Shown here: piece by piece, positions 23,749 to 31,851 of the stretch
How positions within the stretch are numbered: position 1 is the stretch's first letter
How the letters are laid out: each line of letters begins with the position of its first letter
Assembly: GCA_022446985.1 (NCBI GenBank)
Contig: JAKVBD010000059.1
Span: 1-32,443, forward strand
Reading direction: 5' to 3'
DNA from: Lentisphaerales bacterium
Lineage (GTDB): Bacteria > Verrucomicrobiota > Lentisphaeria > Lentisphaerales > Lentisphaeraceae
Length of the DNA: 32,443 bases
The notes under the pieces: model-generated
What the model was told of the DNA's origin: nothing
Database searches by the model: none
What the model saw: the letters and a program-made list of their open reading frames with translations, nothing else
Position numbers and translations under genes: made by a program

Positions 23749-24920
23749 GCGAAGACCTGATATATCTCGATGCCAATGCAACGACGCCAGTGGACCCGGA
23801 AGTCCTTGAGGCGATGTTACCTTTTTTTCAAAATGACTTTGCCAATGCCGCCAGCTTTTCACATGCTCCCGGCCGCAAAGCTTCTGATGCTGTAGAACAG
23901 GCTCGGGAAAATGTCGCCAAACTGATTGGTGCTGAAGTTAAGGATATTATCTTCACATCAGGTGCCACCGAATCTATCAATCTGGCTTTGAAAGGCTACG
24001 CAGAATTTAACTTTAAAGGTGAGGAGACAATTGTTAGCTCACCGCTAGAACACAAAGCTGTTATTGAAGCTGTGGAGTATTTATCAGAGAAATATCAGGT
24101 TGAGTACATCAAAGTGAATTCTTCAGGTGAAGTCGATCTGAATTCTCTGCGAGAGATTCTTTTAAAACAGAAATGCCTGGTTTCCATTCAACACGCCAAT
24201 AATGAAGTCGGCTCAGTCAATAATCTTCGTGAAATCGGTATAATGTGTCGTCACTACGGATCAATTTTGCATGTCGATGCAGCTCAGACTGCCGGAAAAG
24301 TAGGGATAGATGTCGAAAAAATGTGCATCGATCTTTTATCTCTTTCAGCTCACAAAATTTATGGTCCCAAAGGTGTCGGTGCTCTTTATGTCCGTCGTCG
24401 CAATCCGCGCATTCGACTGACAAAACAAATGTACGGTGGTAAACAGGAAAGAGAATACCGCCCGGGAACTTTAAATGTTCCGGGTATTGTCGGTTTAGGA
24501 AAAGCTGCTGAATTAGCTTCAAAACGTATGTTAGCAGATGAAGAAAAGATAAATAAACTGACTGAAAAATTTAAACAGGTCTTATCAACAGAGCTGCCGG
24601 ATGTTATTTTTAATGGCCCGGCCGGTAAAGGTCTGCCGGGAAATCTCAATTTTACGGTTCCAGGACTGGATGCCAGAGAATTGCTATGTGAATTGCCCCA
24701 GTTGGCAATGTCCACAGGTTCAGCCTGTACTTCAGAGTTATCAGAGCCATCGCACGTCTTGCGGGCTTTGGGAATTGTCGGTGACAAGGCCCTGGCAACA
24801 TTGCGCGTTGGTATAAATCGTTTTAACACGGTCGAGGAAATTGACCGGGCTGTGGAACTTTTGGTTAATAAAGTGATCGATATCCGACAGAAAACTGCAA
24901 GAGTTGAGCATTTACCATGA
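23745..24920 (+). CDS. NifS/IscS-type cysteine desulfurase
   Basis: A 391-residue PLP enzyme. YLDANATTPVDPEVLEAMLP start, FTSGATESINLALKG, the PLP-lysine motif SLSAHKIYGPKGVGALY, RPGTLNVPGIVGLG, and the active-site Cys in the loop STGSACTSELSEPSHVLRALG. It withdraws sulfur from cysteine as an enzyme persulfide for Fe-S cluster assembly or thio-cofactor formation. The Ser-Ala-Cys-Thr-Ser loop is of the IscS/NifS (group I) type. The start is TTG 23745, overlapping the upstream stop (TTGA), with GGAG 8 bases before it; no ATG is available near the conserved N-terminus. Its place between a metallochaperone and a radical SAM enzyme suggests a dedicated sulfur supply for this pathway. Confidence 0.94.
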   Translation: MSEDLIYLDANATTPVDPEVLEAMLPFFQNDFANAASFSHAPGRKASDAVEQARENVAKLIGAEVKDIIFTSGATESINLALKGYAEFNFKGEETIVSSPLEHKAVIEAVEYLSEKYQVEYIKVNSSGEVDLNSLREILLKQKCLVSIQHANNEVGSVNNLREIGIMCRHYGSILHVDAAQTAGKVGIDVEKMCIDLLSLSAHKIYGPKGVGALYVRRRNPRIRLTKQMYGGKQEREYRPGTLNVPGIVGLGKAAELASKRMLADEEKINKLTEKFKQVLSTELPDVIFNGPAGKGLPGNLNFTVPGLDARELLCELPQLAMSTGSACTSELSEPSHVLRALGIVGDKALATLRVGINRFNTVEEIDRAVELLVNKVIDIRQKTARVEHLP

Positions 24921-26107
24921 TAATGAAATTAGCTTACCGCGGCATGACAAATTTATCTTTCCGTTCGACATGGAAAGTACTTTATCTGATGGTTTGGAAA
25001 GGGTTCCTGGCTATTAGAAAATATAAAAAGCGCCGCGATAAAGGGGAGTTGTACCCGCCATTTATGTTTGTTGCCTTGACAAATACCTGTAATCTGCGCT
25101 GCAAAGGCTGCGGGGTGGAAAAGGAAGGTGACGCCAACTACATGGACCGTAAAGAAGTCGATGCCATCGTTGAAAACAGCAAGAAGATGGGATCGCATTA
25201 TGTGACTTTACTCGGTGGTGAACCGATGATGTATAAGGAAATCTGGGATGTCTGGAAAGATCACAGTGACTGTTACTTCCAGGTGATCACCAACGGCATG
25301 TTCTTCAAAGAAGAAAATGCCAAACGCCTTAGTGAATTGGGCAATGTAACTCCACTTATCTCAGTTGATGGCTGGGAACCGAATAACGACGAACGCCGTG
25401 GTCAGGGTGTTTTTAAATCTTTAGAACGCGGTATGGGCCGCCTTAAGGAAAATAAGGTTCTCTTTGGCATAGCAACTACCACTACCGCCAAAAATATGGA
25501 TGAAGTTCTCAGTGACGAGTACTTGCAATACTTTGTCGATCAGGGCGCCATGTACATCTGGTTTTACGTTTACCGCCCGGTTGGCGAGAACGGTTATGAT
25601 GAGTACTGCTTGAGCGAAGAGCAACTTGTCGAAGTGAGAAGGCGTTTGCTACAACTTCGCCGTAAACATCCAATCGTCATCATCGATACTTACTGGACTG
25701 CCGAAGGCGAAGCTTTCTGTCCGGCCGCAATGGGACTTGGTTACCACATCGGTCCAAAGGGCTCCATTGAAATTTGCCCGCCGCTCAATTTTGCAACCGA
25801 CTTTGTGAAAGACAACGACTACGACATGGTGAAGACCATTCAGGACAGTAGTTTCCTCAAAGGTTTTGAAGGCTTTGTCAACGACCGTACTAAAGGCTGT
25901 GTTATTCTCGAAAATCCACAGGAACTTGTTCAGTATATTTCTGATAATGGCTGTGAAGACGTCAGCGGTCGTGATGCCCTGGCGGAAATTAACCGCATCA
26001 AACCGCGTCACAGTCATCACCTCCCGGGAAAAGAAATTCCGGAAGATTATTGGGTCTACAAATTGGCTAAGAAAAACGTTTTCTTTGGTATGGGAGCAGC
26101 AGGATGA
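24917..26107 (+). CDS. Radical SAM enzyme, possibly lipid-acting
   Basis: A 396-residue radical SAM protein. The cluster motif CNLRCKGC gives Cys58, Cys62 and Cys65 (Cx3Cx2C), followed by the SAM-binding LLGGEPMMY. Further cysteines in the C-terminal third (AFCPAAMGLGYHIGPKGSIEICPP and KGCVILENP) resemble a SPASM/auxiliary-cluster region. The first 45 residues form a basic amphipathic helix region (WKVLYLMVWKGFLAIRKYKKRR), suitable for membrane association. General layout recalls HpnH-type enzymes that act on isoprenoid lipids, but specific identity is not established. ATGA overlap with nifS upstream; ATG overlap with the small Cys protein downstream. The substrate may be the prenyl product of the downstream synthase (inference). 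Confidence 0.88.
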   Translation: MIMKLAYRGMTNLSFRSTWKVLYLMVWKGFLAIRKYKKRRDKGELYPPFMFVALTNTCNLRCKGCGVEKEGDANYMDRKEVDAIVENSKKMGSHYVTLLGGEPMMYKEIWDVWKDHSDCYFQVITNGMFFKEENAKRLSELGNVTPLISVDGWEPNNDERRGQGVFKSLERGMGRLKENKVLFGIATTTTAKNMDEVLSDEYLQYFVDQGAMYIWFYVYRPVGENGYDEYCLSEEQLVEVRRRLLQLRRKHPIVIIDTYWTAEGEAFCPAAMGLGYHIGPKGSIEICPPLNFATDFVKDNDYDMVKTIQDSSFLKGFEGFVNDRTKGCVILENPQELVQYISDNGCEDVSGRDALAEINRIKPRHSHHLPGKEIPEDYWVYKLAKKNVFFGMGAAG

Positions 26108-26424
26108 TGAACGTTTACTGCAATTGCACCTATGCTAAAATTATTGATGCCGATGTCAAAAGCGCCGTTCTTGATCGCATCTCAGAAAGCGGCGAAGAAG
26201 TTATCTGCCTGCCGGATATCTGTGAAATGGCAGCCAGAAAAGATCCGGAACTTGCAAAGGTTTTCGATGGCAAAGTAAAACTTGCAGCCTGTTACGAAAG
26301 ATCAGTAAAATGGCTTTGCCACAAAGGTGGTATAGAGATCGATCCGGAAAATGTCGAGATCTACAATATGCGCGAAATGTCCGCCGATGAAGTGTGTGAG
26401 AAATTTTTAGGAGAGGAAGCATGA
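26104..26424 (+). CDS. Small cysteine protein resembling an HdrA N-terminal fragment
   Basis: A 106-residue protein with Cys pair YCNC near the start, a third Cys in [14 protein letters not shown] and further Cys in [14 protein letters not shown]. The order (CxC, then Cys-x-Cys-x region, then VAACxxR..., then [10 protein letters not shown]) recalls the N-terminal domain of heterodisulfide reductase HdrA, where VAACSPR and NIRE occur at the same relative places. It could bind an Fe-S cluster or take part in thiol/disulfide chemistry. This resemblance is from reading only and needs a profile search. ATG overlaps on both sides place it firmly in the operon. ATG 26104 or 26107 may be the start. 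Confidence 0.7.
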   Translation: MMNVYCNCTYAKIIDADVKSAVLDRISESGEEVICLPDICEMAARKDPELAKVFDGKVKLAACYERSVKWLCHKGGIEIDPENVEIYNMREMSADEVCEKFLGEEA

Positions 26425-27227
26425 CCGGTCAGCCCCCATTAACTCCACTCAAAGTCTTCCTCTATGAAGCCGAAGGCAGCCGCCCGCTCGAGCCGGAAGT
26501 TAAGAAAAATATTTTAAGTTCTCTTTTAAGCGACGGCATTGCCGTTCATTGCTTAAATGAGACATCGACTATCGAAAAAGAGAGCAAACAACCTCTCTGT
26601 ATCCTTGGTGATTTTGAAAATGCTCCGAATGATAATGACTTCCAATTTATTTCTTTAAAAGATCACTCCGTCGAAGAAGCCCTAACGAAAGTAAAATCTT
26701 TAGCCGATGGCAAATTCTCAAAACGCACATTGTGGAAACCATGGTTCCCGGTAATTGACTATGACCGCTGTACCAACTGCATGCAGTGCCTGACATTTTG
26801 CCTGTTCGACGTTTATGGCGTTGAAGACAACACAATCACAGTTAAGAACGAAGATAAGTGCAAGACCGATTGTCCGGCTTGCTCGAGAGTTTGCCCGGAA
26901 GTAGCGATTCTTTTCCCAAAGTATAGCAAAGGTCCGATCAATGGCGATGTAGTCAAGGAAGAAGATGTTAAACGCGAAATGATGAAAGTTGATATTTCCG
27001 AACTTCTTGGCGGAAATATTCTCGGTAAACTGCGTCAAAGACATACCGATGCCAAGCAGCGCTTTTCTAAGGAACGCGATGACAAAAAGGCACTTAGAGA
27101 AAGACAGCGCTGCATGAAAGAGTTAAAAGAAAAGTTGGATATTCCTGACTCGGTATTAAATTCATTACCAACCCAGGATATGATTTTAGCTAAAACTGAG
27201 GAAGCTAAGGAGGCGAGCGACAAATGA
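26421..27227 (+). CDS. Ferredoxin-like protein with two [4Fe-4S] motifs
   Basis: A 268-residue protein. The N-terminal 105 residues form an unassigned alpha/beta domain ([20 protein letters not shown]...). A ferredoxin domain follows at about residues 108-175: [11 protein letters not shown] (Cx2Cx2Cx3C) and [13 protein letters not shown] (Cx3Cx2Cx3C), enough for two [4Fe-4S] clusters. The C-terminal 90 residues are a charged, probably coiled helix ([20 protein letters not shown]). It probably passes electrons to the radical SAM or another enzyme of the operon. ATGA overlap with the previous gene, and ATGACCG overlap with the next. Confidence 0.88.
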   Translation: MTGQPPLTPLKVFLYEAEGSRPLEPEVKKNILSSLLSDGIAVHCLNETSTIEKESKQPLCILGDFENAPNDNDFQFISLKDHSVEEALTKVKSLADGKFSKRTLWKPWFPVIDYDRCTNCMQCLTFCLFDVYGVEDNTITVKNEDKCKTDCPACSRVCPEVAILFPKYSKGPINGDVVKEEDVKREMMKVDISELLGGNILGKLRQRHTDAKQRFSKERDDKKALRERQRCMKELKEKLDIPDSVLNSLPTQDMILAKTEEAKEASDK

Positions 27228-28936
27228 CCGAAAAACCATCATTAGCTCCTGTAAGACAGGTTCCTATGAGGGCCTTCCGTCCACCCGAGAAGAATATTCC
27301 TCAGACGCGCCCGGATCGCGAAAAAGTGCGCCGTGCCTGTGCTAAATACGCTTTAAATAGTTCAGTAGTTCCGCCGGTTCATGCCACAAAATTGCGTGAA
27401 CATGCCAAAGAAATCCTCAAAGATCTCGAAATGGATGAGATCTATGTCGAGTACACCGGCATCATTCTGAATAACGAACTCTGGCGCGAACAAATGGCAT
27501 CGATTCCCTACAATCGTCGTTTGTTACTTCTTTCAAAATGCATGCGCCTTGAAGAAAAATGCCCGGCGCCATTCGATGAATTTGGTCTCCTCTGTAAGAC
27601 TTGTGGTCTTTGCGATATTCAGGACATTCAGGCCGAAGCCGAAAAGCTTGGTTATGCCGTTCTGGTTGCCGAAGGTTCAACGCTGGTTATGAAAATTATC
27701 GAAACCGGCCAGATCGAAGCGATCGTCGGAGTCAGTTGTGTATCAGTTCTTGAAAGAGCTTTCCCTTACATGGAAGCTGCCGCTATTCCGGGTATTGCCA
27801 TTCCTCTGCTGCAGTCAGACTGTAAAGATACAACAGTCGATGAAGAATGGGTCTGGGAAGCCATTCACCTGACTTCAAAAGATAAAACCCGTCGTCTTGA
27901 TCTTGAAGGCATTCGCGAAGATGTCTCCAGTTGGTTTACCCTTGAAAATCTCGAAGAAATTTTAGGCCCTGCCAAAGGCCCGGTTATGCAGTATGGCCGT
28001 GAATCTCTGGCTCAGGCTGGTAAACGCTGGCGTCCCTTCTTGACAGTTGCAACAGCTCATGCACTTGATCTGGAATTAAGTGAAAAAGAGTGTCCGGAAG
28101 ATCTTAAGAAATTGGCGATTGCCGTTGAGTGTTTCCACAAGGCTTCTTTAATTCACGATGATATCGAGGATGAAGACGATACCCGTTATGGCGAAGCAAC
28201 TCTACACGAAAAGATTGGAATTCCGGCTGCGATAAATGTCGGTGACTGGCTGGTTGGCGAAGGCTACAGAATTATTGCTTCGACAAATGTTGATCCGGTG
28301 ATCAAAGGCAAGATGGTCACTCTGGCTGCTGAAGGTCACTCCACTCTGGCTATCGGTCAGGGACAGGAACTTGAGTGGCGCCGCGATCCGGGTCCGGTAG
28401 CTCAGAAAGAAATCATTCAGCTGTTCAGAGATAAAACGGCTCCGGCATTTGATGTCGCCATTCGTATGGGTGGTCTTTATGGCGAGACAGACAACAAGAC
28501 TTTAAATGCCATGGAAAAATTCAGTGAAGCTCTGGGTATTGCTTATCAGATTCAGGATGACATGGATGACTTCGCTGAAGATGCTGAAGGTTCCGATTTA
28601 TTGCGCGATAGACCATCACTGGCTCTTACCATGGGTTACAAATCTGCCAAAAAGCAGCACCGCGAAATCATCGATAAGTGGTGGGATGGTGACGAATCCG
28701 TTTCTGTACAGGATGTCCGCTGGGTGGTCTTGAAAGGCGACGCCGAATTGCGCATGTTGCAATTAAAAGAGTCTTATAAACAGGCGGCGATTGACTCACT
28801 TGCCGATCTTGAAGATGCCAGTATAAAAGGGCTTCTTCGTCGAGTCGTTACCAAGATTTTTAATGATATTGAAATAAAAGGTTGGTGTCGTGAGTTTGAG
28901 ACTCCAGATGATTCAAGTAGCGAGTCTAGCGACTAG
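27224..28936 (+). CDS. DUF116-polyprenyl diphosphate synthase fusion
   Basis: A 570-residue two-domain protein. The N-terminal part (about residues 90-220) is a DUF116-like domain with clustered cysteines ([27 protein letters not shown]) and [15 protein letters not shown]. The C-terminal part (about 245-550) is an isoprenyl diphosphate synthase: first Asp-rich motif DDIEDEDD at 312-319, GQGQELEWR, and second motif QDDMDDF at 444-450. It should condense IPP with allylic diphosphates; chain length cannot be told from the sequence. DUF116 is of unknown function and its cysteines suggest an Fe-S cluster. The fusion ties redox or Fe-S chemistry directly to prenyl synthesis. ATG start overlaps the ferredoxin stop by 4 bp. 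Confidence 0.9.
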   Translation: MTEKPSLAPVRQVPMRAFRPPEKNIPQTRPDREKVRRACAKYALNSSVVPPVHATKLREHAKEILKDLEMDEIYVEYTGIILNNELWREQMASIPYNRRLLLLSKCMRLEEKCPAPFDEFGLLCKTCGLCDIQDIQAEAEKLGYAVLVAEGSTLVMKIIETGQIEAIVGVSCVSVLERAFPYMEAAAIPGIAIPLLQSDCKDTTVDEEWVWEAIHLTSKDKTRRLDLEGIREDVSSWFTLENLEEILGPAKGPVMQYGRESLAQAGKRWRPFLTVATAHALDLELSEKECPEDLKKLAIAVECFHKASLIHDDIEDEDDTRYGEATLHEKIGIPAAINVGDWLVGEGYRIIASTNVDPVIKGKMVTLAAEGHSTLAIGQGQELEWRRDPGPVAQKEIIQLFRDKTAPAFDVAIRMGGLYGETDNKTLNAMEKFSEALGIAYQIQDDMDDFAEDAEGSDLLRDRPSLALTMGYKSAKKQHREIIDKWWDGDESVSVQDVRWVVLKGDAELRMLQLKESYKQAAIDSLADLEDASIKGLLRRVVTKIFNDIEIKGWCREFETPDDSSSESSD

Positions 28937-29771
28937 GGAACTGGGCGACGCAACAGAACTTGTTCAGGAATTTCTTCTAAGTCAGATGAATGAAGACGGC
29001 GGTTTCAATGACCGTTGTGGCGAAAGCGATCTTTACTACACAGTTTTCGGCCTTGAGGCTTTACGTGCCTTGAAAGTCGATATTTCGGTCGAGAAAGTCC
29101 GTCCATATCTTGAGTCTTTTGGCAATGGCGAAAAGCTCGACCTTGTTCACCTGACCAGTCTGATTCGCTGCTGGGCTGATCTTAAAATAGATTTCTCCCA
29201 TCTTCGCCAGGACTTCCTCAATGAGCTTGAACGCTTCCGTTCACACGATGGCGGTTACAATACCGAAATCGATTTGGAGGAGGGGACAGGTTACGCCGCC
29301 TTCCTTGTCTATGGAGCTTTTCAGGACCTCGAAGTTAAAGACTATAACAAAAAATTGTTGATCGACAGCATTCAAAACCTGCAAGTCGGTAATGGTTCTT
29401 ATGGTATGTTTGCCGGTCAATCAGAAGGAACAACTCCAACCACTGCAGCAGCCTGTGTGGCCTTGCACGATATGGGAGTCCGCGACTTTGAACTTAGTAA
29501 GAAATGGCTGATCAACAATTTCCATCTAAAAGGCGGTGTCTTTGCCATTCCGGATGCCCCCATGCCGGATCTTCTTTCAACAGCAACGGCTTTACATACT
29601 CTCTCAGTCATCGGCGCCGATGTCTCAGAACTCAAAGAGCCCTGTCTCGACTTTGTCGACTCCCTATGGACCAGCAAAGGCGCTTTCTACGGCACCTGGG
29701 CCGACGACATCCTCGACGTCGAATACTGCCTCTATGGCCTCCTGGCCCTCGGCCACCTCTCAACGATGTAA
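28890..29771 (+). CDS. Prenyltransferase/squalene-cyclase-fold alpha/alpha-barrel protein
   Basis: A 293-residue protein with several prenyltransferase/squalene-oxidase repeats: LLSQMNEDGGFNDRCGESDL, RFRSHDGGYNTEIDLEEGTG, LQVGNGSYGMFAGQ and SKGAFYGTWADDILDVEYCLYGLLAL. Its size matches beta subunits of protein prenyltransferases more than squalene-hopene cyclases (about 600 residues), and the cyclase DxDD motif is absent. Compared with protein prenyltransferases, the zinc-ligand positions appear changed: SDLYYT where eukaryotic enzymes have D-x-C-Y, and DVEYCLYG where they have the ligand His. So the fold is clear but the chemistry is not. The start is GTG 28890 (46-bp overlap with the previous gene) or ATG 28908. 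Last gene of the operon. Confidence 0.83.
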   Translation: MSLRLQMIQVASLATRELGDATELVQEFLLSQMNEDGGFNDRCGESDLYYTVFGLEALRALKVDISVEKVRPYLESFGNGEKLDLVHLTSLIRCWADLKIDFSHLRQDFLNELERFRSHDGGYNTEIDLEEGTGYAAFLVYGAFQDLEVKDYNKKLLIDSIQNLQVGNGSYGMFAGQSEGTTPTTAAACVALHDMGVRDFELSKKWLINNFHLKGGVFAIPDAPMPDLLSTATALHTLSVIGADVSELKEPCLDFVDSLWTSKGAFYGTWADDILDVEYCLYGLLALGHLSTM

Positions 29772-29810
29772 TCTTACCTTTGGGAGCACCGGCGACCCGC
29801 CGGTAAAAAT

Positions 29811-29910
29811 CTTCGTAGTCCACGAAAAGCACGAACACCACGAAAGGATATATTTCCTGGGAGCACCGGCGGCCCGCCGGTTAAAGGTCTTTTTAGACAG
29901 GACAAGGTGA
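29811..29910 (+). repeat. Composite repeat B-A-C, copy 1
   Basis: B element with TCCACGAAAAGCACGAA and CCACGAAAGG (29811-29846), A hairpin element with ACCGGCGG/CCGCCGGT arms (29858-29882), then a C element TTTTTAGACAGGACAAGG (29891-29908). Same order and orientation as copies 2 and 3. Confidence 0.75.
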
Positions 29911-30263
29911 GGCCGCAGGGCGAGAAGGAGCCCCGGATATAGCAGAATGTTTAAGATCGACAAGATTGATGTTATTTCGCTGAACATCTTTATCACGCAG
30001 ACAAGGTGAATTGCGTAGCAAGAGAGGGTGCCCTGGGGTAGGCACAGAGCCGCTGAGGTAGGAGTGGATGTTAGTACGCTGGAGAGTTTTTGAACGACCG
30101 ACAAGATGAGAGCTTGCTCGAAAAGGTACCTGAGGTATTACTCGGATTTCACGGATCAGAAGGGGGTAATAAAGATAACTCCTAATACTCAAAAGGTGTT
30201 CTGACGTCGCCAAGATAAAATCGGAGCATCGGCACCCTTGCCGGTAATAGTTTAGTATCTCCA

Positions 30264-30390
30264 CTAACAGAATTTTTGTCCACGAACCACACCAACTCCA
30301 CAAAAGGTTTTTCTGGGAGTACCACTGTCTCGGTGGTAGAGGTTATTTTTTAGACAGGATAACATGAATTTTAAGATCGACAGGATTTTT
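30264..30390 (+). repeat. Composite repeat B-A-C, copy 2
   Basis: ACTAACAGAATTTTTGTCC leads into B (CACGAACCACAC...CTCCACAAAAGG, to 30307), then A (30314-30338) with hairpin arms TACCAC/GTGGTA, then C (TTTTAGACAGGATAACATG and ATCGACAGGATTTTT). It lies 140 bp upstream of the DUF4143 ATPase gene. Confidence 0.75.
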
Positions 30391-30425
30391 TGTCCACGAA
30401 CGACAGGAAATTCTCGAAAGGGGGT

Positions 30426-30521
30426 ATTCCTTTGGAAAATGTGATGATTATCACTTTATTCCTTTGGAAAATGTGATGTTTGTCACTTTATTCCTTTGAA
30501 AAATGTGATGATTGTCCTTAT
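30426..30521 (+). repeat. Three 32-bp tandem repeats directly upstream of the DUF4143 ATPase
   Basis: Units at 30426-30457, 30458-30489 and 30490-30521 all begin ATTCCTTTG(G/A)AAAATGTGATG; units 1 and 2 differ at only two positions and the last few bases of unit 3 are degenerate. Units 1 and 2 contain the small palindromes GTGATGATTATCAC and GTGATGTTTGTCAC. The period is close to three DNA turns, so identical protein-binding sites would face the same side. The array ends 8 bases before the ATPase ATG (30530). Confidence 0.88.
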
Positions 30522-30529
30522 TGTTCTGT

Positions 30530-31831
30530 ATGGAAAGAGAAATTTATAATGATCTTCTGAATTGGAAAAATTCTAAAAGAAGAAAGCCACTTATTCTTCA
30601 AGGGGCCAGACAGGTAGGTAAAACCTATATAATGAAACTATTTGGCTCTCAAGAGTATGAGTCTGTTGCTTATTTGAATTTTGAAGATAATCCTGAACTT
30701 GATTCAATCTTTGACAAAAAGCTTGAAGTTAAAACACTTATTAGTGAGCTTGGTTTAATTGCCGGAGTAGAGATAAGGGCAGGAACATCTTTAATAATCT
30801 TTGATGAAATTCAAGAATCAAACTCTTGCTTAAATGCCTTAAAATTTTTTAATGAGAGTGCGAATGAGTATCACATAGTCAGTGCAGGTTCTCTCCTTGG
30901 TATAAAACTGGCAAGACCCAAAAGTATTCCTCTTGGAAAAGTTAATTTCCTCAACATGTACCCTTTGTGCTTTTTTGAGTTTTTAAGAGCTCTTGGAAAG
31001 GAGAGTTATATCGCAAAGTTAAGTGATGGATTAACTCAAAGTCTACCGGAAATAATTCACCGGGAACTTAAAGCTCTATTGAAATCTTATCTTGTTGTCG
31101 GAGGAATGCCGGAAGTAGTTTTAGGCTACATTGAAGAGAACAGTTATCTAACGGCAAGAGATATTCAAAATGAGATATTAAGAGGCTATGAACTTGACTT
31201 CAGTAAGCATGCTCCAAGTTCAGATATTCCAAAAATTTCACTGATTTGGAACTCAATACCTTCTCAGTTAGCCAAAGAGAATAAAAAGTTTATTTATAAA
31301 TGTGTTCGTTCCGGGGCGAGAGCGAGAGAGTACGAATCAGCTTTACAATGGTTATTTGACGCATCGCTCATATACAAATGTTCTAATGTTTCGACTCCTA
31401 AACTGCCTTTAAGAAGTTATGCAGATGATCATATTTTTAAGATTTATATGGGAGATGTTGGCTTGCTGGGAGCCTTGTCGAAGGTTGACATTAAGAGTAT
31501 TTTAGAAGAGGATAAAATCTTTTCAGAGTTTACCGGTGCCTTTATAGAGAATTTTGTCGCTCAACAGTTATTGAGTAGTGATTATAAAAACCAAAAAGAT
31601 CTTTTTTATTGGACCAGTGATGCAACGGCAGAGTTAGATTTTATCTTCCAAAAAGAGGCAGAAGTTCGGCCTCTTGAAGTGAAGTCCGGTCAAAATGTTA
31701 AGGCAAAAAGTTTGAAAGTCTTTCATGATAAGTACGGTTTTTATTGCTATAGAACGTCGCCCCATAATTTTGAGAAACAGGATTGGTTGGAGAATGTTCC
31801 TTTATATGCAGTGAGTCAGTTATTTAAATAA
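30530..31831 (+). CDS. AAA-type ATPase with DUF4143 domain
   Basis: A 433-residue protein. The N-terminal ATPase has Walker A GARQVGKT (about residues 25-32), Walker B LIIFDEIQE and sensor-like VSAGSLLG. The C-terminal DUF4143 domain holds a PD-(D/E)xK-like segment (ENFVAQQLLSS...TAELDFIF...VRPLEVKSG), which may be a nuclease-type fold. Such ATPases are frequent in accessory DNA; their function is mostly unknown and some are thought to be mobile or toxin-antitoxin-like. ATG 30530 (MEREIYNDLLNWK) fits the family start and is preferred over TTG 30512, which lies inside the third tandem repeat. It is more AT-rich than the upstream operon and is flanked by composite repeats, suggesting acquisition. 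Confidence 0.9.
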   Translation: MEREIYNDLLNWKNSKRRKPLILQGARQVGKTYIMKLFGSQEYESVAYLNFEDNPELDSIFDKKLEVKTLISELGLIAGVEIRAGTSLIIFDEIQESNSCLNALKFFNESANEYHIVSAGSLLGIKLARPKSIPLGKVNFLNMYPLCFFEFLRALGKESYIAKLSDGLTQSLPEIIHRELKALLKSYLVVGGMPEVVLGYIEENSYLTARDIQNEILRGYELDFSKHAPSSDIPKISLIWNSIPSQLAKENKKFIYKCVRSGARAREYESALQWLFDASLIYKCSNVSTPKLPLRSYADDHIFKIYMGDVGLLGALSKVDIKSILEEDKIFSEFTGAFIENFVAQQLLSSDYKNQKDLFYWTSDATAELDFIFQKEAEVRPLEVKSGQNVKAKSLKVFHDKYGFYCYRTSPHNFEKQDWLENVPLYAVSQLFK

Positions 31832-31851
31832 AGCTGAGATATAAAAACGGG

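Larger units (their letters stand above)
29772..30425. other. Repeat-rich intergenic region without a gene
   Basis: About 650 bases with no believable gene; open frames here run through repeats and have no ribosome sites. It contains degenerate copies of at least three repeat types: A, a GGGAG(C/T)-(R)CC hairpin element; B, TCCACGAA...CCACGAAAGG; and C, ACAGGAT/ATCGACARGATT. There are single A copies at 29781-29805 and 30221-30246, and scattered C pieces at 29951-29967 and 30371-30387. Confidence 0.75.

Noticed and set aside
24386..24829. A 147-codon minus-strand frame opposite the cysteine desulfurase.
   Set aside because: It is antisense to a clear NifS gene and reflects the codon bias of that gene; no start signal or recognisable domain.
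25649..26020. A 123-codon minus-strand frame opposite the radical SAM gene.
   Set aside because: Antisense shadow of a well-supported gene.
29504..29910. Arg/Pro-rich plus-strand open frames over the end of the prenyltransferase-fold gene and the repeats.
   Set aside because: They are out of frame with a well-supported gene and then run through degenerate intergenic repeats; composition is unnatural and no ribosome site is seen.
29632..30303. Minus-strand open frames of 69, 114 and 136 codons in the repeat region.
   Set aside because: They translate repeats (for example VFVLFVDYEDFYRR from the TCCACGAA element), lack ribosome sites and match no family; typical false genes.
30426..30521. Short tandem repeats of constant length looked like a CRISPR array.
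   Set aside because: The 32-bp units are head-to-tail with no spacers between them and no cas genes nearby; they are simple tandem repeats.
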